Shown in pieces: positions 7,722-16,821 of a DNA stretch of 64,000 nucleotides; position 1 is the first letter of the stretch; every line of letters begins with the position of its first letter. This DNA is from Bacillus sp. HF117_J1_D (GTDB lineage Bacteria > Bacillota > Bacilli > Bacillales > Bacillaceae_C), in the NCBI GenBank assembly GCA_009928435.1, contig JAABNQ010000013.1, positions 1-64,000 of the forward strand. Direction: 5' to 3'. The translations under genes were made by a program, and so were the position numbers. The notes beneath the pieces are model-generated. The model was not told the origin of the DNA. It did not search any database and saw only the letters and a list, made by a program, of their open reading frames with translations.

Positions 7722-8615
7722 ATGGAGACTTTTTCAATTAATGTGATGAACACAGACGTCTACATTGAGATATCTAATATCAAAAAAATTAATTGGAGAG
7801 AGGAAATAGAAGCCTGGCTTTTGTATGTTGATCAGGAATGGTCCAGATTCCGTGATGATAATGAACTCTCCATATTGAATCAGCTTCCTCAAGGTGAAAG
7901 CATTCAATTATCAGCCCCTTTTTATGATGTTCTTTATCGTGCCGATGAATACAGGAAAAAAACAATGGGTTTGTTTTCTCCCTATTTAAAATTACAAATG
8001 GAAGCAAACGGATATATAAAGTCATTTCCTTTTTCCGCTGTACCAAAGACTGGATTGGCGAAATTTCATGAAAATATGACGGAAGAAACAAAACCGATTC
8101 TTTTTCTAGATCATAACATCATTTATAAAAACACAAATCAAAAAGTAGATATCGGCGGGTTTGCAAAAGGATACGCAATGGAATGTGCAGCGCAGTGGTT
8201 AAGAAGCACTGGCGGCGCGAAATATGGGATTGTTGATGGCGGCGGGGATATAACTATGTGGTCAGATGGAGTAAAGGAATGGAAAATTGGCATAGCCAAC
8301 CCCTTTAAGAAAGGGACAGAAATCGGCCTTATTCGGATAAGAAACGGGGCAATTGCTACCTCCAATCGGCTGTATAGAAGCTGGAGGTATGGAGACGAAA
8401 TAAAACATCACCTCTTAAATGGAAAAACCGGTAGTCCTATAAGAACAGATGTTGTACAAGCAACGGTGATGACGAGGAATCTACTTGATGGAGAAGTTCT
8501 TGCAAAAATGTGCTTTTTGTTATCTGAAAAGAAGAGGAAACATTGGTTTAAAGAGCATTATTCGCATTGCCGTTACTTCCTTGTGAGGGAAAGTGATCGA
8601 AGTAAGCTAGAATAG
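7722..8615 (+). CDS. apbE: ApbE-type FAD:protein FMN transferase
   Basis: 297 residues. Conserved blocks are in order: VDIGGFAKGYAME, GIVDGGGDI, IATSNRLYRSW, HHLLNGKTG and LLDGEVLAK with the metal-binding Asp. The family transfers FMN from FAD to a Thr or Ser of an extracytosolic redox protein using Mg2+. The usual HIIDPRTG appears as HLLNGKTG, a divergence worth noting. No lipobox or signal peptide is obvious at the chosen start, so it may act in the cytosol or be anchored by other means. It is co-transcribed with the ferric-reductase-like gene 13 bp downstream. Confidence 0.88.
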   Translation: METFSINVMNTDVYIEISNIKKINWREEIEAWLLYVDQEWSRFRDDNELSILNQLPQGESIQLSAPFYDVLYRADEYRKKTMGLFSPYLKLQMEANGYIKSFPFSAVPKTGLAKFHENMTEETKPILFLDHNIIYKNTNQKVDIGGFAKGYAMECAAQWLRSTGGAKYGIVDGGGDITMWSDGVKEWKIGIANPFKKGTEIGLIRIRNGAIATSNRLYRSWRYGDEIKHHLLNGKTGSPIRTDVVQATVMTRNLLDGEVLAKMCFLLSEKKRKHWFKEHYSHCRYFLVRESDRSKLE

Positions 8616-8628
8616 GAGGAATTTGTAG

Positions 8629-9207
8629 ATGGGGATTTTTGAAGTATTCAACACATGGGTTCTAATTCGTCTTTTTGGTTTATTGTCATACCTTTTCTTT
8701 ACCTTATCCGTTAGTTTTGGGATGTTGGGGCAATTTCGATCCCTTAAAGCGGAAAAAGCGCTGTTATTTCAGCTTCACTTGTCTTCCGCTTGGGCGGGGT
8801 TGATGGCTGTTCTTGTTCATATGCTGCTGTTATTGATTGACTCTTATCAGTCATATGAGTTAGTTGAAATCCTCATCCCCTTCACAGCCTCCTACAGTCC
8901 AGGTTTATCCGGAATTGGGACCATTGCTTTCCTGTTAACTTTATCGGTTATATTTACATCTGATACCATGGTAAAGTTACTTGGACGCCCACTGTGGAAA
9001 AAAATTCACATGCTGGTTTTTCCAGCCTGGCTTGGGATGGTCATTCATGGTTTGTTTTTAGGAACGGATTCTTCAAATGGTGCTGTTTTCTGGTTTTACA
9101 TTAGCTCCATTTTCATCGTAGTAGTCATACTTCTTTCCGCCATGATGCAACAGCGGAAAAAACAAGAAGCACATACATCAACGAAATTGCAAATAACCAA
9201 AAAGTGA
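8629..9207 (+). CDS. Ferric-reductase-like transmembrane haem protein
   Basis: 192 residues with five or six hydrophobic helices. Paired histidines in LHLSSAWAGLMAVLVHM and in KIHMLVFPAWLGMVIHG fit two transmembrane b-haem sites, as in the ferric reductase/YedZ (MsrQ) fold. No flavin or NAD domain is attached, so electrons must come from or go to partner proteins. In other bacteria such membrane modules pair with ApbE-flavinylated proteins; here ApbE is directly upstream. The ribosome binding site is AGGAGGAATTT. Function as an electron carrier is inferred. Confidence 0.8.
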   Translation: MGIFEVFNTWVLIRLFGLLSYLFFTLSVSFGMLGQFRSLKAEKALLFQLHLSSAWAGLMAVLVHMLLLLIDSYQSYELVEILIPFTASYSPGLSGIGTIAFLLTLSVIFTSDTMVKLLGRPLWKKIHMLVFPAWLGMVIHGLFLGTDSSNGAVFWFYISSIFIVVVILLSAMMQQRKKQEAHTSTKLQITKK

Positions 9208-9226
9208 TAGAGAATCACAACATTAT

Positions 9227-9266
9227 AATGGAAAAATAGAACTTGTTTTTGCTCTATTTTTCCATT
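9227..9266. terminator. Convergent hairpin between ferric-reductase-like and kinase genes
   Basis: AATGGAAAAATAGA and TCTATTTTTCCATT form a perfect 14-bp stem around a 12-base loop. The minus-strand kinase gene ends inside it. Confidence 0.7.
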
Positions 9267-10498
9267 GGAAGAATGATGATGAAAATGGTTCCTTTTTCTT
9301 TTTCGCTCTTCACCTTTATAGTACCTTGATGTAAGTCAACAATAGTTTTTGCAATAGAAAGTCCTAATCCTGTACCAGATCCTGCCCGCGCAATATCTCC
9401 GCGATAAAATCGTTCAAAAATTCTTGTCTGAGCTTTTTCGCTTATGCCAATGCCGCTGTCTCGCACTGTGATGATCGAATTTCTGCCATTTGCTTCTAAG
9501 GTAAGCAGAATGGTTCCTTCTTTTGTATATCGTCTGGCATTATCTAATAATATATAGATAAGCTCTTGGATCCTATTTTGATCCCCAAACATTTGTATAT
9601 TTTGCTCAATGTTCGTGTTAAATTGAATGGAATTAGGTAAAATAAGAGAAAACTTTCTTCCTATCGAAATCATTAAATCGGTTAAGGAAAAAAGTTCTTT
9701 CTTTAAAGAAAAGTTCTTTTGGTCATTCCTCGCAAGAAATAATAAATCCTCCAATAATTCCTTCATCGCAATCGCTTCTGATTTTAAGTCATCCAGAACT
9801 TCATTACTGATTGGGCTAAGATGTTCTTTATCCTCTGATTCAATCAGCTCCAATGAACTATAAAAAATGCTTAAAGGCGTTCGCAGTTCATGGGATGCAT
9901 CTGAAACAAATCTTTTTTGCTTGGCAAAAGCCTCTTCTATCGGCTCCATTGCTTTTCCCGCTAGATAGTAACTTAAGATAGATAGCAATAACGTCGCTAC
10001 CAAAGTTAAAATAATGAAAATCCAGAGCATTCTTTGAAAAAAATGATATTGATCTGTTATGGATTGCCCCACAACGATGAACCCCATCAACTGTTCCTTT
10101 GATTTTATAGGGCGAAACAGCAGCATCAAGTGTTCCTGTTTCCACTCAACTTTAGCCAATCTTGATTCGCCAATGTCTGCTGGCAAATGATTGATTAATG
10201 TTTTAAAAAAGCCTTTGAACTGTTCATCTCCATGAATAATCTCGTTTTTCTCATTAAATACGTAATAAAAATAGGAACGATTGGGATCAAAAGAGATCGT
10301 TGGGCTCCCGTCATCCATGTGTTCCACTAAATCATGCTGCTGAGCGAAGTAATGGTTTTCCAATTCCTCTCTTTGCTGCTTTTCCATTGTCTTGAACATT
10401 AACGAATAAACCAAAATTAATACAATCAACAAAAATAAAAAAAAGGAAATGGTAAATAAAATGGTTAACTTCCTTCGTATCGGATTAAGCATCATCAT
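9254..10498 (-). CDS. Sensor histidine kinase
   Basis: About 414 residues. Two membrane helices (roughly residues 5-30 and 160-185) flank an extracytoplasmic sensor of about 130 residues with no recognised ligand motif. The cytosolic part has the H-box FVSDASHELRTPLS, N-box LLDNARRYT, G1 VRDSGIGIS and G2 GTGLGLSIAK. A start at one of three consecutive ATGs (10492-10498) overlaps the response-regulator stop, indicating translational coupling; an earlier in-frame start lacks a ribosome binding site. The pair faces the ApbE operon and may control it, which is inference from position. Confidence 0.88.
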   Translation of the reverse strand: MMMLNPIRRKLTILFTISFFLFLLIVLILVYSLMFKTMEKQQREELENHYFAQQHDLVEHMDDGSPTISFDPNRSYFYYVFNEKNEIIHGDEQFKGFFKTLINHLPADIGESRLAKVEWKQEHLMLLFRPIKSKEQLMGFIVVGQSITDQYHFFQRMLWIFIILTLVATLLLSILSYYLAGKAMEPIEEAFAKQKRFVSDASHELRTPLSIFYSSLELIESEDKEHLSPISNEVLDDLKSEAIAMKELLEDLLFLARNDQKNFSLKKELFSLTDLMISIGRKFSLILPNSIQFNTNIEQNIQMFGDQNRIQELIYILLDNARRYTKEGTILLTLEANGRNSIITVRDSGIGISEKAQTRIFERFYRGDIARAGSGTGLGLSIAKTIVDLHQGTIKVKSEKEKGTIFIIILPMEK

Positions 10499-11162
10499 CT
10501 CTCGTTTTATAGCCAATTCCTCTAACATTTTGAATGACAGAAGGCTTGCCTTTTATGTCGACCTTTTTGCGTACCAGCTTAACAAGGGCATCAAGTGCAT
10601 TGTCAGTGACATCACTATCATATCCCCAAATCCGCTCGATAATCTGTTCACGTGTCAGAACTCTACCCTTATTGCGAAATAAATATTCGAGAAATTGAAA
10701 TTCATTTCTTGTAAGGTCTATTTTCTCATTGCCGCGTAGTAGTCTGTGCGAAGCAATATCTAAAACAATATTTCCGGCTTCCAGTTCTTGTTCAAAAGGT
10801 TTCTCTCTTCTTCTCGATAAAGCCCGTAATCTTGCAAGCAATTCTTCCATTTTAAAGGGCTTTACAATGTAATCATCTGCACCATAATCCAAACCAGTAA
10901 TAATGTCATCGGGTTCACCTTTTGCAGTTAATATAATAATACCACCTTGATATCCAAGATGACGCAGTTTAGCACAAGCATCCAGCCCATTTACTTTTGG
11001 CATCATCCAATCTAGAATAATCACATCATATGAAGTAATGAAGGAATAATCTAATGCATCTTGTCCATTTTGCACATAATCAGTTTGATGGCCTTGTTTA
11101 ACGAGCATATGACAAAGCACCTTTCCTAGTCTGCTATCATCCTCAGCTAGTAATATTTTCAC
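10485..11162 (-). CDS. OmpR-family response regulator
   Basis: 225 residues. The receiver domain has the acidic pair in LLAEDD, the phosphorylation Asp in VIILDWMMP and the switch Lys in YIVKPF. The C-terminal winged helix ends with VIQNVRGIGYKT, typical of OmpR/PhoB regulators. The start is GTG 11162 with GGGGG seven bases before. It is first in a two-gene operon with the kinase. A CTGAAAT-N9-ATTTCAG inverted repeat upstream could be its own binding site. Confidence 0.9.
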   Translation of the reverse strand: MKILLAEDDSRLGKVLCHMLVKQGHQTDYVQNGQDALDYSFITSYDVIILDWMMPKVNGLDACAKLRHLGYQGGIIILTAKGEPDDIITGLDYGADDYIVKPFKMEELLARLRALSRRREKPFEQELEAGNIVLDIASHRLLRGNEKIDLTRNEFQFLEYLFRNKGRVLTREQIIERIWGYDSDVTDNALDALVKLVRKKVDIKGKPSVIQNVRGIGYKTRDDDA

Positions 11163-11210
11163 AATCCGGCCCCCTTGTTACCAACTTAACATAAATTGTA
11201 AAAAAGATTC

Positions 11211-11233
11211 CTGAAATCTTTATGAAATTTCAG
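11211..11233. promoter_or_regulatory. Inverted repeat upstream of the two-component operon
   Basis: CTGAAAT, nine bases, ATTTCAG. It lies about 50 bp before the response-regulator start and could be an autoregulatory operator or part of the promoter. From 11234 to about 11500 I see nothing else. Confidence 0.35.
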
Positions 11234-11505
11234 ATACACTATCCATTGGCAAAGGAAGGAGGACGGGATCTGTTGCTTAGCTCCGTAGTTCAAGAAGAAG
11301 TGAATGTCTATATTTCCCCTTTAGTATATAGCTACTTTCATTTTAGAAATAGGCTGGCATTGATATAGGCATTTTGCATAATTAGATTTTACTAAAAAAA
11401 GATGTGAAAAATATGCTAAATGCTCATGATAACAAAATCAACTTACAATATAGGAATCCTTTGGAAATATGAATTAAAAAGTAACACCTTATAAGACATG
11501 GGTTG

Positions 11506-11514
11506 TGATATACT
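11506..11514 (+). promoter_or_regulatory. Extended -10 promoter for the toxin mRNA
   Basis: TGATATACT gives a TG-N-TATACT extended -10, which would start RNA near 11521. A second hexamer, TACAAT at 11523, is an alternative. Confidence 0.4.
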
Positions 11515-11539
11515 TTTGCTAGTACAATAGAATAGGCTC

Positions 11540-11554
11540 TCTCAAGGGCGGTCT
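11540..11554 (+). other. 5' arm of a long-range pairing in the toxin mRNA
   Basis: TCTCAAGGGCGGTCT is complementary at 14 of 15 positions to AGACCCCCCTTGAGA at 11665-11679, just after the toxin stop. Such 5'-3' pairing is known to control translation of type I toxin mRNAs. Confidence 0.55.
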
Positions 11555-11585
11555 GGCTCATCCCCGGTGAAAGGGGGTGATGCAT

Positions 11586-11666
11586 ATGACAGTATTTGAA
11601 GCTTTATCACTTATGATAGCTTTCGGCGCTTTAATTGCCTTACTGTCTCAAGACAAAAAGAAATAG
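11586..11666 (+). CDS. Holin-like type I toxin peptide (26 aa)
   Basis: The peptide starts MTVFEALSLMIAFGALIALL and ends in a charged QDKKK tail: one membrane helix with a lysine end, the pattern of the Bacillus holin-like toxin family (TxpA/BsrG/BsrE/YonT group). The ribosome binding site AAAGGGGGTGATG is unusually strong, as in that family. The gene is flanked by its own promoter, a terminator (11755-11792) and an overlapping antisense transcript. Toxicity would come from membrane insertion when the antisense RNA fails. Assigned from peptide pattern and locus architecture. Confidence 0.75.
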   Translation: MTVFEALSLMIAFGALIALLSQDKKK

Positions 11667-11807
11667 ACCCCCCTTGAGACCTGACAAGTTCTAGGGTTGG
11701 TCTATTTCAGTCGACTTTCGAGCCAGCCACTCTTTGAGAGGCGACTATTGTACAAGACCGTAAGTGTTACCAGCACTTGCGGTCTCTTTTTACTTTACGT
11801 ATTCCTT
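11650..11807 (-). ncRNA. Candidate antisense antitoxin RNA
   Basis: A minus-strand sigma-A promoter (TTGTAA at 11842-11837, 17-bp spacer, TATAAA at 11819-11814) points at the toxin's 3' end. About 155 bp on, the minus strand forms AAATAGACC...GGTCTATTT followed by CTTTTT (11652-11707), a rho-independent terminator. The RNA would cover the toxin terminator, 3' UTR and last codons, the arrangement of RatA-type antitoxins. Confidence 0.65.
11755..11792 (+). terminator. Toxin mRNA terminator
   Basis: AGACCGTAAGTG and CACTTGCGGTCT form a 12-bp stem (one G-T pair) around TTACCAG, followed by six bases of mostly T. Confidence 0.8.
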
Positions 11808-11813
11808 ACCCTT

Positions 11814-11842
11814 TTTATAACACATTTTATCACCGATTACAA
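11814..11842 (-). promoter_or_regulatory. Antitoxin promoter
   Basis: On the minus strand TTGTAA, 17 bp, TATAAA. Expected RNA start near 11807. Confidence 0.6.
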
Positions 11843-12064
11843 TAAACGAGGTAAAATAATCATACTTGATGGATGATATGAGATTCATTAGATATGATGA
11901 TGCTGTGAAAATGACCATTATAAAGATCACCAACTTTCTCCTCTTCCTGTTCATCAACCTCCCTTACAACATATAAAAGGTCATGACTTCATTCTCCTCA
12001 TTCTTATAAATGTTTTATAAAAACACAACAAAACCGGCCTCCATACGGACAGCCGGTTTTTCAG

Positions 12065-12289
12065 CTATAGCTTTAGTTCTCCCATGCGTAAAAGTTCAAC
12101 TACAGCTTGAGAACGCCCCTTAACTCCGAGCTTTTGCATGGCGTTGGATATATGGTTTCGAACTGTCTTCTCGCTTATGAACAGCTCGTTCGCGATTTCC
12201 TTTGTCGTTTTATCCTGAACTAATAGCTCAAATACTTCTTTTTCTCTTTTCGTGAGCAGCGGTTTATGAGTGAATTCGTTCTCCTTCAA
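12065..12289 (-). CDS. gerE: Spore coat/germination transcription regulator GerE
   Basis: 74 residues, the same length as B. subtilis GerE and nearly identical to it: LLTKREKEVFELLVQDKTTK, EIANELFISEKTVRNH and GRSQAVVELLRMGEL. It is a lone LuxR-type helix-turn-helix that acts in the mother cell with sigma-K to set late coat gene expression. The start is TTG, nine bases after GGAGGG. In B. subtilis gerE follows ysmA next to sdhCAB; here about 10 kb of other genes lie between them. Confidence 0.97.
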   Translation of the reverse strand: MKENEFTHKPLLTKREKEVFELLVQDKTTKEIANELFISEKTVRNHISNAMQKLGVKGRSQAVVELLRMGELKL

Positions 12290-12562
12290 CTATTGTAACC
12301 CTCCTTGCCTTCGCCAGCTTCAACCATGGGGATGGGTATTAACTTTATCATCAACATCATATGTGAAGCCAATAATGGGAGTGACAAGGGAATGACAAGA
12401 AAAACATAAATAGGCAATGATTCACTGCTTTTTTCAAGCTGGTGCCTGGTCTATCAGACTGCCCCATTGTTTTACTCCAGAGGAAAAGCCTTCAAAAACA
12501 AGGTGGTACAGGAAATTTCCTTCATTCCATCATATGTATTCAAAGAACAATTTGACATGATT

Positions 12563-12720
12563 TCACGCATATAGCGAACTGTCTTTTCGCTTTTGAACTC
12601 GTCCGCGATTCACTTTGTAGTTCTAGAAGCGGCAGGTCAGGGTGAAGCTTCTCTCCTTTACTGCTGCAATCCTGCTTTCCTTTTTGGCGGCTTTAACCAT
12701 GGAGATGACCAGCCAATTTC
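12563..12720 (-). pseudogene. Decayed partial copy of gerE
   Basis: The plus-strand text GAACTGTCTTTTCGCTTTTG (12578) parallels GAACTGTCTTCTCGCTTATG in gerE (12161), followed by TCGTCCGCGATTCACTTTGT against TCGTTCGCGATTTCCTTTGT. After a deletion, CGGCTTTAACCATGGAGATG parallels the gerE upstream region (CAGCTTCAACCATGGGGATG). No frame remains. The rest of 12293-12877 holds nothing recognisable. Confidence 0.55.
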
Positions 12721-12877
12721 ATATAGCTTCACGCTTTTTTCGATCAATAAACAAGTTCATCCCTGTCTTCATTTGGATACAGGGATGAACTGAAGTTCTT
12801 TTATTTGGTGACGTATTCAAAATCTAAGGGTGATTTTCATAAAGCTAACGTTTTTCTGAGAATCCCTCATTAATAGT

Positions 12878-13348
12878 TTAATCTCTTTCTCTTGCTCTAT
12901 TAGTATCTCTAATATTTTTCTGGACTGTTATAGCAGCAAATATGCTGAGAACGAATGCCATGCCATAAAATCCCTTTTCGCTTAAAACAATACTTCCCGC
13001 ATTGTATAAACCAATCGCCATTAATAAAACTGATGCAATGAGTGCAAACCAACTAATGCCATAATAAATGCCAGTGACTGGTATTCCCTCATCTTTATCT
13101 CTTACTGCTTTTTGTAAAGATACGGATGAGTACAGTCCGAATATTAGAACTGCAAAATAATATCCTTTTTCATTTAGTTGCATGTCTGCATTATACAGTC
13201 CTATTAGATAAGCCACAGCACCCACAAACAACGCTGCCCAGGCGGCCCCTTTGAAAGCTGAGGTTGGTTCTCCTTCTTTTCTTTCCACTTTGATTTTTGG
13301 GTGCTTTTCTTTCTCCTTATCTAATACTATTTCATTGTCATTATTCAT
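12878..13348 (-). CDS. YiaA/YiaB-type two-helix-repeat membrane protein
   Basis: 156 residues. After a charged N-terminus come two copies of a two-helix unit: [20 protein letters not shown]...SEKG-like [21 protein letters not shown] and a second ending [20 protein letters not shown]. Both copies share GLYNA and the EKG(F/Y)Y motif. This is the YiaAB domain, found in small inner-membrane proteins of unknown role. It is a single gene with no obvious partner. Confidence 0.8.
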   Translation of the reverse strand: MNNDNEIVLDKEKEKHPKIKVERKEGEPTSAFKGAAWAALFVGAVAYLIGLYNADMQLNEKGYYFAVLIFGLYSSVSLQKAVRDKDEGIPVTGIYYGISWFALIASVLLMAIGLYNAGSIVLSEKGFYGMAFVLSIFAAITVQKNIRDTNRARERD

Positions 13349-13751
13349 TGCTTACACCTCCATTTTTTATCGAATAAGCGCTTCCTAAATTTATTATATA
13401 GAAATCCCTTCCAATTAGTCGATCATTTTTTGAGATTACTTACTTAAATGAGAATATTCTTAACCACTTTTCTCTACATTGATTATGTACTTTTATGCTC
13501 AAATGATTATGGCATCGCAAAAAACCTAAGTGAGCATAAAATAAATCAGCTCCCTATCTTCCTTTTAATCCAATTTGCTTTACATCATTTCCTGGACAAT
13601 AAGAAGAGGCGGCAAAACTTCAAATGTTTTGCCGCTTTTCAGAAAAGGATCATCTTGATTCAAAGAAAGGGGAAATTGAGTTTCACTTAAGGTTTTGTCT
13701 CAACTCCTCCTCTTTGTTCGATCACCTCGGAACTTCATGGCTGTATTCCCA
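13349..13751. other. Spacer with a hairpin, no gene
   Basis: The region holds an inverted repeat GCGGCAAAAC...GTTTTGCCGC near 13610-13636 followed by T-rich sequence, a likely terminator. A CTTTTAATCCAATTTGCTTTAC block (13562) matches the left end of the diverged repeat at 22921. No gene seen. Confidence 0.5.
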
Positions 13752-14666
13752 TTATCCCTTGTGTGCTTTCTGTAAGGCAGCAAGATTAAATTTCTTCATT
13801 TTAAGAATTGCTTTCATTACGCGTGCAAGTTGCTCCGGTGTACCCCTACTCATCATCTCGTCCATATTACTAGGCACAATCTGCCAGGATACGCCATACA
13901 TATCTTTCAGCCAGCCGCATCGCTCGGCTTCAAGAACCGCAGAAAGCTTTTCCCAGTAGTAATCAATCTCTTCTTGTGTATCACAATACACCATAAAGGA
14001 AATGGCCTCGTTAAAACTGAATTTGTGCTCTTGCGCGCTGTCCATTGCCGCAAACCACTGATTTTCTAGCATAAAATCAGTGAACATGATTGTCCCTTCT
14101 TTGTCAGGTTCCATACCTTTAGGGTAGCGAGCGATCAGTCCCTGCTTTACGTTCTTAAAGACTGATAAATAAAAATTAATCGCCTCTTCAGCCTTGCCGC
14201 ATTTATCGCCTACAAACAAAAGTGACGGCACGATTGCAGGCCGTTCTTCACCTTCTGGATTAGTAAGGATCAACTGCCAGGACAAACCATACTTATCCTG
14301 AATCCAACCATACCTCTCACTGAACGGGTACTTGTCAAGCGGCATTAACACTGTGCCATCTTCGGACAATTGATTCCAAGCCTTAATTATTTTTTCTCCC
14401 GCGTCTTTTTCTCGCGATGGGTCAAAATTAACAATGAAAGACACAGATGGATTGAACTTGAACAACGGCCCCGCGCTGATTGCCATGAACTTCTGGCCCC
14501 AAAGCTCAAAAGAGACTACATCAGAGTCGCCTGAAGGTGTATCGAGGATTGTTGTTACATCTGTAATTTTTGAGTTCGGGAATATAGAAGTATAAAACTC
14601 GGCTGCTTCTTTTGCCTCCGTGTCATACCATAAATGAGGAACGATTGTTTGATTTGATTTTGACAT
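13752..14666 (-). CDS. Tandem VOC-family (PhnB-like) protein
   Basis: 304 residues made of two PhnB/3-demethylubiquinone-methyltransferase-like VOC modules. Module 1 starts [20 protein letters not shown] and ends near DKYGLSWQL; module 2 starts [20 protein letters not shown] and ends near [12 protein letters not shown]. Despite the domain's historical name there is no methyltransferase motif; the function of these proteins is unknown. Relatives are often paired with an ArsR regulator, and a broken ArsR gene does lie directly upstream here. Confidence 0.85.
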   Translation of the reverse strand: MSKSNQTIVPHLWYDTEAKEAAEFYTSIFPNSKITDVTTILDTPSGDSDVVSFELWGQKFMAISAGPLFKFNPSVSFIVNFDPSREKDAGEKIIKAWNQLSEDGTVLMPLDKYPFSERYGWIQDKYGLSWQLILTNPEGEERPAIVPSLLFVGDKCGKAEEAINFYLSVFKNVKQGLIARYPKGMEPDKEGTIMFTDFMLENQWFAAMDSAQEHKFSFNEAISFMVYCDTQEEIDYYWEKLSAVLEAERCGWLKDMYGVSWQIVPSNMDEMMSRGTPEQLARVMKAILKMKKFNLAALQKAHKG

Positions 14667-14694
14667 AGTTAATCCTCCCTAAACAATTTTTGCA

Positions 14695-14860
14695 TTAATT
14701 CAATGGTCTTTTGCCCTGTAATACATTTAGACAGTCGTCCAACCGATCCATCCTCTCTTCCCACAATCACCTGTATGAGTTCAGCCACTTATCCAGCTCT
14801 TGGAACGGTTCCGGTCTTATCCTATAAATTCGCCGATCTCCCTCGACTCCGGATTTTTTA
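14695..14860 (-). pseudogene. Relic of an ArsR-family regulator
   Basis: One minus-strand frame reads RRIYRIRPEPFQELDKWLNS, YR, stop, LWEERMDRLDDCL and then a normal stop at 14695. This is the C-terminal part of ArsR regulators that precede VOC/SRPBCC genes. The in-frame TGA and missing N-terminal half show it is dead. It ends 28 bp before the VOC gene, as in an operon. Confidence 0.6.
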
Positions 14861-15282
14861 TTTTTCAATATCATTTCTTTCTTGTTTTAAAGTTACCTTT
14901 TGAGGAATATTCTCGTCAAGGAATATCATTAGCAAATTATTTTATATCGTGAATTAGACAAAGAAGAAAAAACACTCCATAAAATTATCTTGACTGCGGC
15001 AAAGGAAATAGACCAGCCCCATTAATTTACGTATATTTTATGATTGAAAATGCACCATTTGTGGAATCCTATCATCAATTAAAGATCGTAAGATAAGAAA
15101 TTTGATGAAAGGGAGCGGTTTAATGAACTGGTACGAGAAATTAAGTGAATACTTCCCTGCTGAGGAAATGAAATCAAAAGAGCATATGGATAAATTATTA
15201 ATTGAAATGGGAGATATTTATCATAAAGATGAAGGTCCTCACCATGTGATGATGTATGCAGAATTTGATAAATTTGTTTTTA

Positions 15283-15289
15283 TTGATTA
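15283..15289 (+). repeat. Left target-site duplicate
   Basis: TTGATTA, repeated at 16822-16828 on the other side of the IS. Confidence 0.75.
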
Positions 15290-16821
15290 CTCAACTTTCG
15301 CACCAACAAAATAAGTACTAATCGTTGGCTAGACTGAATCTTGAGGCTATCAATTATATTGGTTGACAACCGTGGAAAAAAATGAAAAAACACCTCGATC
15401 TTTGGTATAGTGAGATTGCCTAGAAATCACTACCACAGAAGAGGTGTCTCTAACTATGATAGATCAAAATAGTCAATATAATCAACTGCCAAATGAACTT
15501 GATTCCGTTTTTTCAGAGCTTGAAGTCAATAAACATTTGCGTCAAGCAGGTATAAAAAAACCCTTTGGTTTTAGCTGCTCTTACTTATTCCAACTCGTGT
15601 TCTGTTTAATTTTCCAGCATAGAAACTGGTTCTCTCTTCTCGACTCAAAGAAAGCTGACAAATATCCAGCCAAGGATGCGGTTTATCGCTTCTTAAATCA
15701 GCCAACGTTTAATTGGCGTCGTTTTCTGCTGCTGTTTAGTGCTAGTACGATTCAAAAGGTAACCCGCCTTACGAATAAAAGCCGTCCAAAAGTGTTGATT
15801 GTAGATGATTCTGCTTATGATCGTAATCGCAGTAAAAAGGTTGAATTATTGGCACGCTGCTTTGACCACGCTTCTCTTAAAATGCGTTTCTATAAAGGTT
15901 TTCGTATGCTGACTTTGGGTTGGTCTGATGGCCGCACTTTTATGCCAATCGATTTTTCTCTGCTCAGTTCAAAGAAGGCTCAAATCAATGGAATCTCTTC
16001 GCAAATTGACAAACGCACCTGTGGTTACAAGCGCCGAGAGAATGCCTTACAATCAGCGCCTGACCAGGTACCAGATATGATTAAACGTGCATTAGCCAGT
16101 GGAATAGATGCGAGCTATGTTCTCATGGATTCGTGGTTTACATTGCCACCACTTGTCAAAGCTATTGTTGAGCAAGGTTTGGATGTGATTGGCATGGTCA
16201 AGGAAACAAAGCAGCGCTATCTGGTAAATGGGAATCCTGTCTCTTTAAAGCAACTCTACCGCTTTGCTCAACCCGTACAGTCACAGAAAGGAGTTCTTCG
16301 TTCCATCCATACAAAGATGGCTAATGGGACACCTGTTAAGGTAGTTTTCATTCGAAACCGAAACAAGAGAAGTGAATGGCTTGCCATCCTCAGTACCGAC
16401 TGCAGCCTGACCGAACAAGAGATTATTCGGATCTATGGCATGCGCTGGTGGGACATCGAGGTCTTCTTTAAGACGGCCAAATCCCTCTTGAAACTTGAAA
16501 AAGAGTTTCAAAGCCGGTCATATGATGCGCTGATCAGCCATACAACCATTGTTTTTGCTCGTTTTATCGTACTCGCGTGGCAAAATCGCTGTCACACTGA
16601 CCAGCGAACATTGGGCGGACTATTCTACGAATTATGTGACGAAGTCAATGAACTTGATTGGGCTGTCGCTTTGCAGCAGTTAATCGAGCTCCTTCAAGAC
16701 GCACTAAAACAGACGAATAAAAGAATCAAAAAGTTGATCCAAAGTCAACTTGAGCAGTGGATATCCGGTCTTCCCAGCTATATAAAGGCTTATTTGTCGA
16801 TTTCACTCTGCGAAAGTTTAG
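15290..16821 (+). mobile_element. IS4-type insertion sequence, 1532 bp, complete
   Basis: The left end CTCAACTTTCGCA and right end TGCGAAAGTTTAG are inverted repeats with one mismatch. A 7-bp duplicate TTGATTA flanks the element. It contains one transposase gene. The TTGACAACCGTGG/TATAGTGAGATT region (15363-15420) may hold its promoter, and the hairpin AAAACACCTCGATC...AAGAGGTGT lies before the transposase. Confidence 0.9.

Noticed and set aside
9254-10528. Longer kinase reading from 10528
   Set aside because: It would begin deep inside the response-regulator gene without a ribosome binding site; the ATG cluster at 10492-10498 fits the usual coupled start.
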